Source: a virus
Direction: 5' to 3' (one strand)
Virus record (IMG/VR): IMGVR_UViG_3300010389_003143
Span: 1-64,000 of that record
Length of the DNA: 64,000 nt
The notes under the pieces are model-generated. The model was not told the origin of the DNA. It worked only from the letters and a program-made list of their open reading frames with translations, and did no database searches. The stretch's first letter is position 1; every line of letters begins with the position of its first letter. This document shows positions 41,133 through 49,803 of this stretch, one piece after another. The translations under genes were made by a program, and so were the position numbers.

Positions 41133-42641
41133 TTAGCTGAAAATCCAAAGCCTTTGACCAGCATCATAAATCTTTGACCAACCCCATTCTTTAGCCTGCT
41201 CAGCTTGACTTAAGCCTCTCTTGTCCATATTGGCTCGACATCTAAGTCTATTATAGGTTTTTCTCTTATCGGTCCATCTAAAGCCAAGTGTTTCTCTTTC
41301 CATCTGAAAGCCTAGCTGCTGCAAATAATTACCCGTGCCATACCTTAGATCCGCCCAATAATGAATCGGAAGCTTTTTTGAGTTATCTCTTATCTTAGAT
41401 ATAAGCCTTGAGGCTCCTCCGACAACAACCGTTTCAACTTTTGAGCATAGCCTTTCTATCTTTAGATATTCTGAGTAAACCTTATAAGAAGCAGCCATAA
41501 TAATTTCATCATTATGGATAAGACCAAAAGCAGGGGCGTTAAAGCTGCCCATTAGGTGATTCTTTGAGAAAAACTCTCTTGCCTCTTCTGCGGTTAGTTT
41601 TCTAATCTTTGTTTTTCTGGCATAAAAAATCCTGCTTCTTCCTTCTGCATTATTTATCATTGATTTTATTATTTCAATCTTATCGTAGACCTCATCTTCT
41701 CTAAACTGAAATATTCTCAAGCCAGAATCTTCAAAATCCTTCCTAAGGTTAAAGTGATAATTTTTATCGACCCCATTAAAGTCGGAGTGCCAATAAAGTC
41801 CATCAACATTGATGGCAGTCAAGCTATTTAATTTAAAGTCCGGCTTATATCTTAATCCAGGGTATCTTTCAAGGTCAAAAGTCTTGTTATAAAATTCTAG
41901 CCCAAGCTCTCTTGATAAAAGTGTTTCTAAATGATTGTTTTTGTCACCATGACCACTTATATATTCGGCCACATCCCCTGTAGTTATAATTCCCTCTCTT
42001 ATTAGCCTGTAGGCATTCACAGGAGGTACAGAAGCTTCCAAGCAGGCCTGATTGACGGTTCTCCCGTCCTCTAGCGTGCTAATCAGACCCCTATCAATCT
42101 TTGTGGATATTATCTTTCTTACAACATCTTCGGATTGAGCCGGGTGTCTTACTCCAAGTTTTTTTAAGTTTGTTTCCTCCGCCTTATTCCTTACTTCAGA
42201 GTTCTGCATCGGATTTTCTACGCCATATTTTTCTTTTACAGATTTTTTTATCTTTTTCTTTATAACATCCGACTGAAATGAGTGCTCTACACCATATCTT
42301 TCCCTATTTGTCTGAACAACTTTTCTCATTCTAGCTTTCTGCTTTAAATTATTATCTTTTTTAATATTATTCTTTCTAAGAGCAGAAGCAATAGTCGGAT
42401 CTGTGACGCCGGCCATTTTTGCCATGTCCACGGTTGACATATTTTTAACAATATAATTATCGTAAAGCCACTCCTTATCTAGATGGTATTTTGGCCTAGA
42501 TAAAGAGTACTTTCGAATTCGATCTTTAACATATTTGTATGATCGATTAATTTTCTTGGCTATTTGATTAATTGATAGCCCTTGATTTATGTAAAGATTT
42601 GTAAGCAGATCTTTAGTTAAATCTTCTTTTACCACCCCCAC
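41133..42641 (-). CDS. Free-standing homing endonuclease (EDxHD / Vsr-like)
   Basis: 502 residues. N-terminal helix-turn-helix (residues 20-45, 'GLSINQIAKKINRSYKYVKD') and repeats of the NUMOD type (YGVENPMQNSEV, 'LGVRHPAQSEDV') for DNA recognition lead into a PD-(D/E)XK/Vsr-like nuclease: 'RYKPDFKLNSLTAINVDGLY', WHSDF and GLRIFQFREDEV. A C-terminal domain of about 170 residues contains 'REFFSKNHLMGSFNAPAFGL'. I recognise this as the I-Bth0305I/EDxHD class. It starts within the 3' end of nrdB (13-bp overlap), so it probably homes into the RNR operon of related phages. Start is GTG or the next GTG. Confidence 0.75.
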   Translation of the reverse strand: MGVVKEDLTKDLLTNLYINQGLSINQIAKKINRSYKYVKDRIRKYSLSRPKYHLDKEWLYDNYIVKNMSTVDMAKMAGVTDPTIASALRKNNIKKDNNLKQKARMRKVVQTNRERYGVEHSFQSDVIKKKIKKSVKEKYGVENPMQNSEVRNKAEETNLKKLGVRHPAQSEDVVRKIISTKIDRGLISTLEDGRTVNQACLEASVPPVNAYRLIREGIITTGDVAEYISGHGDKNNHLETLLSRELGLEFYNKTFDLERYPGLRYKPDFKLNSLTAINVDGLYWHSDFNGVDKNYHFNLRKDFEDSGLRIFQFREDEVYDKIEIIKSMINNAEGRSRIFYARKTKIRKLTAEEAREFFSKNHLMGSFNAPAFGLIHNDEIIMAASYKVYSEYLKIERLCSKVETVVVGGASRLISKIRDNSKKLPIHYWADLRYGTGNYLQQLGFQMERETLGFRWTDKRKTYNRLRCRANMDKRGLSQAEQAKEWGWSKIYDAGQRLWIFS

Positions 42642-43597
42642 TCTCCGTCCATTCCTGAGGCATTATAGTCGGTTACACGTTTCTCGAAGAAGTTGCTCAT
42701 AGTGTCTCCATTGAGAACCCAGTCTAGCCAAGGTAGGGGATTTTCTTTAACACCATAATTTGGCTTTAGACCAAGCTGAATAAGCCTACGATCAGCAATA
42801 TATCTGATGTACTGCTTCATTTCATCCGCAGTTAGGCCTTCGACCGGCCCTACAGCGTAAGCTAAATCGATAACTTTGTCCTCAAGCTTAACGGCAGTCT
42901 TGTACATCTCATAAATAGACTTTTTAAACTCATCATTAACAACTCTTGGGTGTTCTTCACAGAATGTGCGGAAAAGCTTTGACATATATTGGACGTGAAT
43001 GGTCTCGTCTCTTACTGACCACTCAACGATAGTACACATGCCCTTCATTTTTCCAAATCTTTGGTAATTTAGAAGCATAACAAAAGCAGAAAAAAGAGAC
43101 ATACCCTCATTGCAAACAGATTGAGCCAGAGATAGCCCGATTCCTCTTTTTGAGGAAACATTTGTGCTCTGCATGAACTCAAGCTTTTCAGCCATCTGCT
43201 CATATTCGAGAAAAGCCCAATATTCTTTTTCCTCAAGGCCCAGGGTATCATTCAAAAGAGCATAAGCACGCTGGTGAGTGCCCTCTCTATTTGCAAAGCT
43301 AAGCAGCATATTTCTTATTTCGTTATTTTTGAAAACAGGAATAAATAAGTCACAATAATTTCCTCCGACCTGTACGTCAGTCTGAGTAAATAACCTTAAG
43401 ATTTGGGTAATATGCTCTTTTTCGTGATGAGTAAGGGCCTTGCTCTTCCATTGGTTTACATCCTCCTGTAATTCGGCCTCCCAGGTGCCCCAGTGAACCT
43501 TTTCATGGGCCTCCGCAGCCTCCATAGCCCATGGGTACTGAAATGGCTTGTAGGCCTCAGATGAATTTAGTAATCCGCCCCTATTTATCCCTGACAT
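42629..43597 (-). CDS. nrdB: Ribonucleotide reductase class I beta subunit
   Basis: 322 residues from the second ATG (43595-43597), ten bases after AAGGAG; the first ATG has a one-base spacer. Ferritin-like R2 core: D in 'LFTQTDVQ', E in 'FANREGTHQRAY' with a candidate radical Tyr, 'QSVCNEGMSLFSAFVML' and 'VEWSVRDETIHVQYM' with further diiron ligands. C-terminus 'TDYNASGMDGEWGW' is the NrdA-docking tail. It supplies the radical for dNTP synthesis. Its 5' end overlaps nrdA by 13 bp, its 3' end overlaps a homing endonuclease. Confidence 0.88.
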   Translation of the reverse strand: MSGINRGGLLNSSEAYKPFQYPWAMEAAEAHEKVHWGTWEAELQEDVNQWKSKALTHHEKEHITQILRLFTQTDVQVGGNYCDLFIPVFKNNEIRNMLLSFANREGTHQRAYALLNDTLGLEEKEYWAFLEYEQMAEKLEFMQSTNVSSKRGIGLSLAQSVCNEGMSLFSAFVMLLNYQRFGKMKGMCTIVEWSVRDETIHVQYMSKLFRTFCEEHPRVVNDEFKKSIYEMYKTAVKLEDKVIDLAYAVGPVEGLTADEMKQYIRYIADRRLIQLGLKPNYGVKENPLPWLDWVLNGDTMSNFFEKRVTDYNASGMDGEWGW

Positions 43598-46302
43598 GAT
43601 AGACATTCTCCTTCTTCTTCTGCATAATCCGCTAACGCAACTCTCTCTACTTTTGCCGAAACCTTCTCTGGATCAACTCCGGCATTTGTTCTTAGATAAT
43701 AAAGCGCTTTCAGACCCATTTTCCAAGCTTTAATATGGGTCATTAGAACGTAGTTCTTATTGGACCCAGCTGGGAAGAATAGATTTACGCTCTGCCCCTG
43801 GCATATAAATTCCTGTCTTCCACCAGCATGCTCAACAACCCATCTCTGGTCTAGCTCAAAAGCCGTCTTGAAAACAGATCTTTCCCAGTCGCTAAGAAAG
43901 TCAAGATGTTGAACAGACCCTTGATTGAGGATTACGGAATTCCAAGCTTCTTCCTTTTCTTTTTCGTCTAGATAGTTATCAAAGACCTTATCTAGCTCGG
44001 GGTTCTTTACCAAAAATGATCCAGCCCTTGTTCTGTGAGTATAGGCGTTTGACTTCCAAGGCTCAATTGACGGACTTGTGGCTAATATAATAGAGCTATT
44101 TGCATTAGGGGCTATAGCAAGAAGATGTGCGTTTCTTACTCCGCTTTCGGGGCCGTCTGGATAAGCTCCCTTTTCATCGGCAAGCCTTCTGGTCTCTTCT
44201 GTCGCTCTTTCTTTAATATCGCTAAATATAGAAGAATTCATAGCTGTAGCCATAGCGCTTTCCCACGGTATTCCGTTTCTCTGAAGAAGATCGTGGAAGC
44301 CCATTGCTCCAAGGCCGATGCTCCTCTCTCCTCTGGCTCCATTTACAGCCCTCCAAAGCTCCTTTGGAGCATTCTCGATAAATACGTCCAAAACGTTATC
44401 GAGCATTCTTACTAGGTCCTGAACAATCTTGGTGTCTTTCCACTCATCCCATTTTGCAAGATTTAGACTGCTCAGGCAGCATACGGCAGTCCTATCAGCC
44501 GCCGTAGGCAAAAATATTTCAGAGCACAAGTTTGAGCCATTTATTCTTAGATCCAAATCTTTAAGCTCTTTTGGAAGATGCTTATTTGAGGTGTCTATAA
44601 AATGAAGATAAGGTTCGCCGGTTCGGTATCTTGTTTCGATAATCCTCTGAAGAAGCTCTCTTGCACCTAGGGTATCTCTAACTGTTCCATCCGCAGGGTC
44701 TACGAGGTTCCAGTCTTCATTTGCTATAGCTGCCTTCATGAAATCGTCAGTTATATTTACAGCATTATGCAAATTAAAACACTTTCTATTTGGATCACCG
44801 CCAGTTGGAATTCTCATTTGTAAAAATTCAACAATATCAGGGTGTGAGATATCTAGGTAAGCAGCATATGAGCCCTTCCTGGTATTTCCACAGACTAGAG
44901 ATCTACCGTTACTTCTTACTAGCAGTTTGCCTTCTGGAACTAATGCACAGTAAACATATCCATCATAAGGGACCTCTTCCTTCCTAACCCTTTGAGTTGT
45001 GAAATGGTTTTTGTTTGAGACTACAACATAAAAAGAATTTTTTCTTGGATATTCTCTCTGCTGCTCTTTAATTCTAGCTCTTTTGCCAGCTAAAGTAGCT
45101 GCAGTAAAGACAGTATCAGCGCATGCTTTGCTTACTGATGAATATGTAAAGTTTGTTGCCCTCTTACTTGAGTCCCAATTAGATACTTCATCCAAGAAGC
45201 TCGTAAGCCATTCATAACTTCTTGTTTCTGGCCTTACCCAAGAGAGGTCTTTTGACTCCCAAGCATAGTTGGGGACATCGGGGATATTTCTTACATCGCT
45301 GACTTTCACCCTGATTGTGCAAGTTCCATCATTTCTATAAATAAGATTATAGCTATAGTTAGACTCTCTAACTATTCTGAGCAACCTATCGATCTTTCTC
45401 TGCTTCTTAAAATGAAACTCAATAGACTTACCGTTATAATTAGTTCCATCAGCCTGAAAGGCGACAAGAAGTCTGTCTGAATTTGAAAAACTTTCTTTAT
45501 TATTATTTTTAATTTTTCCAGAAAAAGCCATTCTCACTTCAGAGTGTGATGGAAGCATATCAGCCCTTACTTTTTGAAGATCGTCATTCCAGCCACCCTT
45601 GGTCTTTCTGTCTATAACCATTGAGTGATTTGGAGTTACCATAATATCAACATTTTTTTCATCCACTACACGGATAAGGTTGCCATTATGATATTCTCTT
45701 ACAAGCTCTATCGGCTTGACAAACGACACTTCGCCCCTGGAGGTTACCTGCGCGACCTTATCATGGTCGGTTAGTTCGGAAAACTTAATGTAGCCTTTGT
45801 CCGTCAATACCTCAACATCAGGGTGGTAACACTTGCCCTGGCGATAAGCATTCATATCTGCGTCAACTGTTTTTAGGAATGGAATTGGTCCGGGTGACTT
45901 TTCCGAAACAGAGCGAACTGATGACCAGTGGCCACCGACCCCGCCTCCCTTGACAGATAGCCATCTAAGCTCTGAGGAATGCTCTATAAGGCCCTCAAGG
46001 GTGTCGTCGACCCAGGTAAGGAAGCAGCTTATCGGAAGCGCCCTCCAGGCCTCTCCGGGCTTTGGAGCATTGCTCAGAACGGGGGAGGCAAACATGAACC
46101 AGCCCTTGCTTGCGTAATCATAAATTCTTTGGGCAAAACGAAGGTCGCCGTCGCAATAAGCGAGAGCTGCTCTACCAAACGCCTCCTGGGGCGAGGTTTC
46201 TTCGTTCAGCATGTAGTACTGTTTTAACAGGGTTTTTGAAAAATCATTTAAATTATCATCTCTGTCGAAATCCAGCAGGATTCCGCCGTACTCAGTGCTC
46301 AT
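43585..46302 (-). CDS. nrdA: Ribonucleotide reductase class I alpha subunit, intein-split
   Basis: 905-residue precursor; 589 residues after removal of a 316-residue intein (158-473). Key residues: C93 in 'LPISCFLTW', the thiyl-radical Cys in 'GSNLCSEI', its partner in 'VCCLSSLNL', radical-path tyrosines 'LKALYYLRT', C-terminal redox pair 'ECLSCQG'. There is no ATP-cone before the catalytic barrel, so overall activity control by ATP/dATP is likely absent, as in many phage enzymes. The intein sits at the RQGK/TRKGS site used by other RIR1 inteins. Preceded by an unusually long 360-bp leader. GGGG site six bases before the ATG. Confidence 0.9.
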   Translation of the reverse strand: MSTEYGGILLDFDRDDNLNDFSKTLLKQYYMLNEETSPQEAFGRAALAYCDGDLRFAQRIYDYASKGWFMFASPVLSNAPKPGEAWRALPISCFLTWVDDTLEGLIEHSSELRWLSVKGGGVGGHWSSVRSVSEKSPGPIPFLKTVDADMNAYRQGKCYHPDVEVLTDKGYIKFSELTDHDKVAQVTSRGEVSFVKPIELVREYHNGNLIRVVDEKNVDIMVTPNHSMVIDRKTKGGWNDDLQKVRADMLPSHSEVRMAFSGKIKNNNKESFSNSDRLLVAFQADGTNYNGKSIEFHFKKQRKIDRLLRIVRESNYSYNLIYRNDGTCTIRVKVSDVRNIPDVPNYAWESKDLSWVRPETRSYEWLTSFLDEVSNWDSSKRATNFTYSSVSKACADTVFTAATLAGKRARIKEQQREYPRKNSFYVVVSNKNHFTTQRVRKEEVPYDGYVYCALVPEGKLLVRSNGRSLVCGNTRKGSYAAYLDISHPDIVEFLQMRIPTGGDPNRKCFNLHNAVNITDDFMKAAIANEDWNLVDPADGTVRDTLGARELLQRIIETRYRTGEPYLHFIDTSNKHLPKELKDLDLRINGSNLCSEIFLPTAADRTAVCCLSSLNLAKWDEWKDTKIVQDLVRMLDNVLDVFIENAPKELWRAVNGARGERSIGLGAMGFHDLLQRNGIPWESAMATAMNSSIFSDIKERATEETRRLADEKGAYPDGPESGVRNAHLLAIAPNANSSIILATSPSIEPWKSNAYTHRTRAGSFLVKNPELDKVFDNYLDEKEKEEAWNSVILNQGSVQHLDFLSDWERSVFKTAFELDQRWVVEHAGGRQEFICQGQSVNLFFPAGSNKNYVLMTHIKAWKMGLKALYYLRTNAGVDPEKVSAKVERVALADYAEEEGECLSCQG
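44884..45831 (-). mobile_element. Intein in NrdA (RIR1-type), 316 aa
   Basis: N-terminal block A: Cys1 then 'YHPDVEVLTDKGYIKFSELT'. Block B contains 'VTPNHSMVI'. Degenerate LAGLIDADG blocks occur near 'LLVAFQADGTN' and 'YEWLTSFLDEVSN'. C-terminal end 'YVYCALVPEG' then SLVCGN, with Thr as +1 extein residue. Penultimate residue is Gly instead of His, a known variation but one that can slow Asn cyclisation. Precise ends by motif: 158-473 of the precursor. Confidence 0.85.
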
Positions 46303-46666
46303 TTATTTCCCCAATTTTCATCTTTAAATTTTTCGTTTTAGCTGAAGCGATCGTGGCTAAAGATTTATGCATGAAAATTGTTTCGACAATAATTTTTAAG
46401 TCTCTTCTACACAACTTCTTACTTACCTTTAACCACTTAAACTTGCAAAAAAATTGTTACGAATTTATTCGTTCCAAAGAAATCTGCGTACTTAAGCCTT
46501 CCATTTTAATAGATTTTCAGACCTTACATTAGAGGGCTTGCTTTAGAATCTTATTGTTTTTCTTTTGTTTTATATATTCTTTTGAGCATCTAAAAAAAAA
46601 ATAATTTTTTATTAAATTTACAAAATCTCATAGATCCATTCGATGCTTAAAAGCCTGATTTGAACT
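46303..46666 (-). other. Long AT-rich leader of nrdA
   Basis: About 360 bp without a convincing gene. It holds the ribosome site of nrdA (GGGG, 46309-46313) and a perfect 6-bp inverted repeat ACGAAT-TT-ATTCGT at 46459-46472. Only very short upstream frames occur (for example 15 codons from an ATG near 46506). No riboswitch class is recognised. Confidence 0.4.
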
Positions 46667-46701
46667 GACAAAAACGGCCCGAGCATTTTGTAGCCCGAGC
46701 C
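46667..46701 (-). terminator. Terminator after the diadenylate cyclase-like gene
   Basis: On the minus strand RNA, GGCUCGGGC and GCUCGGGCC (46693-46701 and 46676-46684) pair with two G-U wobbles across an 8-nt loop, then GUUUUUGUC follows. The DNA arms look like direct repeats because the 8-mer is nearly self-complementary. It lies 30 bp after the stop at 46731 and before the nrdA leader. Confidence 0.7.
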
Positions 46702-46730
46702 ATCTCAAATTATGAAAGTTAGCTGATCAG

Positions 46731-47297
46731 CTATTCATCTGACGGATCAAACTGCTCTACGAATGTGCCATTCTTCCAGGTTCTCACTACTGCAGTTTCT
46801 TCAGATAGCGTGAATACCGCTATAATATCTTCTCGCGTAGAAAAAGATGCAGCACTAATATGCCTTGTGCCGCAGCCATCGGGTACATCAAGAGATGAGT
46901 CATCAACTACCAGGTAAATCTTTGATCCAATTATTTGACCGTTTCTATTAACGATTATAGCGCCGTCAGCACCTTCGTTCAACATAGAGAAGACATCTTT
47001 CGTAAAAGCATCCTCACATATGTTTATGTACTTCTGTATAGGATTTACCCCTATCTGCCTCATGCCAGGAACCATGTGATCGTCAGATTTGTCGAAAACT
47101 CCAAGAACAATTATAAGTCCAATATTTCTATTTTCATTAAAGTTATTTCTAGATATTTGGGACAATAGCGTGAATATACTTTTTTCTACTTTTTGGAAAT
47201 CTCTTGCAGCATTAAACTGATATGAGAAATCTATGCTAGAGATTTTTCTAGAAAATTCTGGCTTGCTGACTTTTGCGGTCTCCAAGTCATTACTCAT
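46731..47297 (-). CDS. Diadenylate cyclase-like (DisA_N) protein
   Basis: 188 residues, single DisA_N-type domain. Catalytic motifs: DGA at 111-113 (GADGAIIV), 'CGTRHISAA' at 142-150 and 'VFTLSEETAVVRTWKNG' (161-177). These match the DGA and GTRHRAA/SEE signatures of enzymes making c-di-AMP from two ATP, except that the third Arg position of RHR is Ile. The family's N-terminal helical bundle or C-terminal DNA-binding domain is absent, as in CdaS/CdaA core domains. It follows SpoVR with 19 bp and is likely its operon partner; a terminator follows. Activity is untested; a non-cyclising nucleotide-binding role is possible. Confidence 0.7.
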   Translation of the reverse strand: MSNDLETAKVSKPEFSRKISSIDFSYQFNAARDFQKVEKSIFTLLSQISRNNFNENRNIGLIIVLGVFDKSDDHMVPGMRQIGVNPIQKYINICEDAFTKDVFSMLNEGADGAIIVNRNGQIIGSKIYLVVDDSSLDVPDGCGTRHISAASFSTREDIIAVFTLSEETAVVRTWKNGTFVEQFDPSDE

Positions 47298-47316
47298 GAC
47301 CTTCCCCTGGTTTATT

Positions 47317-49803
47317 TTAGTTGCTAAAACCTAATTCATCATAGGTGTAATTTATAATAAAACCAGAATCATCTATTGTCTCTAGATTTAGCGGAGATCT
47401 CCAGGCCTCATATATGTATTCCATAACTTTCTCTGCATGGGTTACATCTAAGGTTCCTATATTTTTTGAAACATGGTCAAGTTGCAAAAAGCCATCTTCA
47501 ATACCCGTTATAGCTATAAGCGGTGCCCTATAATTATAAAGATCCTTCGTAAGCGATTCAACAACGCTATTTAGGTCTGTTCCGGTTATGTGAATGCCCC
47601 GATCTCCGCCAGGAGTCTGGATATCCTTATAACTAAACAGCTTAAGCTCTTGTGCCAACTCTTTTGTTAAATAATTTCTAATAAAGGATATATCGTCTTC
47701 CGTTTCTACAACTTTATAGACTTTCTCTAGCCCAGTCAGGCTTGAGGTGCCCTCCTCATGGAATCGGTCCCACCTTTCCTTTATATCTGTAAATATCTTA
47801 AAGCCTAAGAAATACGGGTTTATATTTAAGCTATTTCTTCCTGGCTGCACGACCTTTTCGTGAAGTCCACAGAAATCTAGATGCTCTCCATGATTTATAC
47901 ATTCCAAATCAGACATTAAGTAAGCGTGAACAAAGCTTGCAAATCCTTCGTTCATTATCTTTGTCATGTACTGCGGATAGAAGTAATAAGTTTCTTCCCT
48001 TATGATTTCAAGAATGTCTACCTGCCATGACTCAAGGCTATTTGAATAATTAATCAAGAACCATAGTATATCCTTTTCCGGATTGGGAGGAAATCTATTC
48101 TTTGGCACAACCATTTTTTTCGACATGGACTTTTCGTCCAGCAGGTCCGAGAACTCATCTTTTGCCACAGTCTTAAAGTACTTTTTCTTTCTTGGGTATT
48201 TGCTGCGCCTTAGACCTTTGTGCCAGTCTATATGCTTATCCAGAGCAAAGCCAATATCCATAATTCTTTCGACAGCGTCTATTCCGTATTTCTGAATATA
48301 TTCCTCTATTCTTTGCGCTCTTTCTGCGGCATGGTAGACCATCTTATTATCAGTTTTCTTAAATAAATAATTATTTTTAAAGAAATGACAGTTGTGAGCT
48401 ATCATTCCATTGTCAATAACAAAACTGTGATCTTCTTCAACTTCTATATCATAGACTGGGACCTCTTCGAGTAACTCGACTCTTCTTGCCATAGTCACTT
48501 TTGAAAATAGATGCTCATCGGTCTGCTCTGAAAAAGACCAAGTGCGATTTATCTCTTTCTCAAAATTGATATCGCAAATTTCAAGAAGCTTTCTGTGAGC
48601 CTTCCCATGTACACTTAAATCATAACAGGTTTTTCTGCCCTTCCGACTCCTGGACTTTATGCTTGCTTTAATTCCAAAATCTTTAAGAATGGACTTTGTC
48701 TTATAAGCCAGCTCACTACTTGTTGTGGTAAAGCTTGACTGGTATTTATCGCCCTTAATATGGCCATCACCCTCGAATAGGCCTCTAATCATGCCTATCA
48801 TAAAATCTCTTGGAGTATCCGGGTCTGCTGCAAAATTTGGAATAAATTTATTATTGGAGTGCCGACCACACTCTTTCTCAAGGAACATTCCAAATGACTT
48901 GTCATACACCATAACTCTCCTTGAAGAGTCAGACTCTCTTATGGTGACTCCGGTGTTTATGCCCAACTTTTCAAACCAGTTCTGAATAAAGTCCGAATAT
49001 GAGGCTTCATCTTTATGTAGCGAAAATGCAAAAGATGTATTGTTACGACTTCCTTCTGCTATATATAATCCAATTATTCTGCCAAAATCGCAGTCTAAAT
49101 CAACCTGATATCCGCCAAACTTATTGGCCAACTCCTTCTTCCATCTAGGTGTTGGTCTTGATACTTCTATGGGAATAAGTATGCTCTTTTTATTTTTGCT
49201 ATATGATATCTTTGGAGTTATCACCAAATCGTTTTCGGTAACGTCTTTTGCTTCGCACCAGAACATCATATTGTCACGCTTAATCAAAAGTCTATGCTCG
49301 GGGGTGCATCGCGATGGGCTTTCCTCTCCCTTTACTCGAATCTCAACCAGATCCTTTGTTTTTTTGGTTTCCCTTGACTCGATAACTTGGCGGTATCGAC
49401 CTTTGTGAGTTAAAACCATATCTCCTGGAACTATACTCTTTATGTCTACGAACCCCCTCGTTGTCTCGACCCTTGTGTCTCCGACAAAGCAGTGCCCAAT
49501 TACGTGAGCTATGACCATAGTATTTGCTATATCAGAGTTTGTATCCAGCAAGAATGCATAGGACGGGTTGTTATTCAAAACAACCTCATAAACCTTGGAA
49601 AAGCCCATTTCTCCTTGCATCTTCTGATAATCATAGGATTGGCCGTAACTCCAGTGCCTAGCCCTTGTTGGTAGTCCATAGCTGATAACCTCAAGCATTG
49701 TATCTTGAGATACAACCTCGTAATTTATCGGATAAGGGTCGAGATTCATATCTTCGGCCATCTTTTCCAAGATTTTTATTCTTTCAGTTAGGACCTTGTT
49801 CAT
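47317..49803 (-). CDS. spoVR: SpoVR-family protein, intein-split
   Basis: 828-residue precursor, 461 residues after removal of a 367-residue intein (105-471), close to B. subtilis SpoVR. Extein motifs: 'PINYEVVSQDTMLEVISYGL', 'ARHWSYGQSYDYQK', AHVIGH joined to CHFFKNN, 'NEGFASFVHAYLMSD' and 'VQPGRNSLNINPYFLGFKIF'. SpoVR/YcgB proteins are linked to spore cortex, stationary-phase and nitrogen-stress states and form a set with PrkA and YeaH. Their chemistry is unknown; the conserved His/Glu/Cys suggest a metal centre, and the intein splits exactly there. The ATGA start is coupled to the YeaH-like gene. Confidence 0.88.
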   Translation of the reverse strand: MNKVLTERIKILEKMAEDMNLDPYPINYEVVSQDTMLEVISYGLPTRARHWSYGQSYDYQKMQGEMGFSKVYEVVLNNNPSYAFLLDTNSDIANTMVIAHVIGHCFVGDTRVETTRGFVDIKSIVPGDMVLTHKGRYRQVIESRETKKTKDLVEIRVKGEESPSRCTPEHRLLIKRDNMMFWCEAKDVTENDLVITPKISYSKNKKSILIPIEVSRPTPRWKKELANKFGGYQVDLDCDFGRIIGLYIAEGSRNNTSFAFSLHKDEASYSDFIQNWFEKLGINTGVTIRESDSSRRVMVYDKSFGMFLEKECGRHSNNKFIPNFAADPDTPRDFMIGMIRGLFEGDGHIKGDKYQSSFTTTSSELAYKTKSILKDFGIKASIKSRSRKGRKTCYDLSVHGKAHRKLLEICDINFEKEINRTWSFSEQTDEHLFSKVTMARRVELLEEVPVYDIEVEEDHSFVIDNGMIAHNCHFFKNNYLFKKTDNKMVYHAAERAQRIEEYIQKYGIDAVERIMDIGFALDKHIDWHKGLRRSKYPRKKKYFKTVAKDEFSDLLDEKSMSKKMVVPKNRFPPNPEKDILWFLINYSNSLESWQVDILEIIREETYYFYPQYMTKIMNEGFASFVHAYLMSDLECINHGEHLDFCGLHEKVVQPGRNSLNINPYFLGFKIFTDIKERWDRFHEEGTSSLTGLEKVYKVVETEDDISFIRNYLTKELAQELKLFSYKDIQTPGGDRGIHITGTDLNSVVESLTKDLYNYRAPLIAITGIEDGFLQLDHVSKNIGTLDVTHAEKVMEYIYEAWRSPLNLETIDDSGFIINYTYDELGFSN
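48391..49491 (-). mobile_element. Intein in SpoVR, 367 aa
   Basis: Starts Cys1 ('CFVGDTRVETTRGFVDIKSI'), block B 'RCTPEHRLLI', LAGLIDADG motifs 'GLYIAEGSRN' and 'GLFEGDGHIKGD', terminal blocks 'VPVYDIEVEEDHSFVIDNGM' and IAHN, followed by Cys as the +1 residue. All splicing residues are canonical, and the two DOD blocks look intact, so both splicing and homing activity are plausible. Confidence 0.92.

Noticed and set aside
43585-46302. NrdA seemed to have a long unrelated insertion or frameshift
   Set aside because: The insertion starts with Cys and ends with Asn plus Thr at the conserved RNR site, with intein blocks, so it is an in-frame intein and not an error.
46110-46532. 140-codon plus-strand frame covering the start of nrdA and its leader
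   Set aside because: It is antisense to the nrdA N-terminus, has no ribosome site and no recognisable domain.
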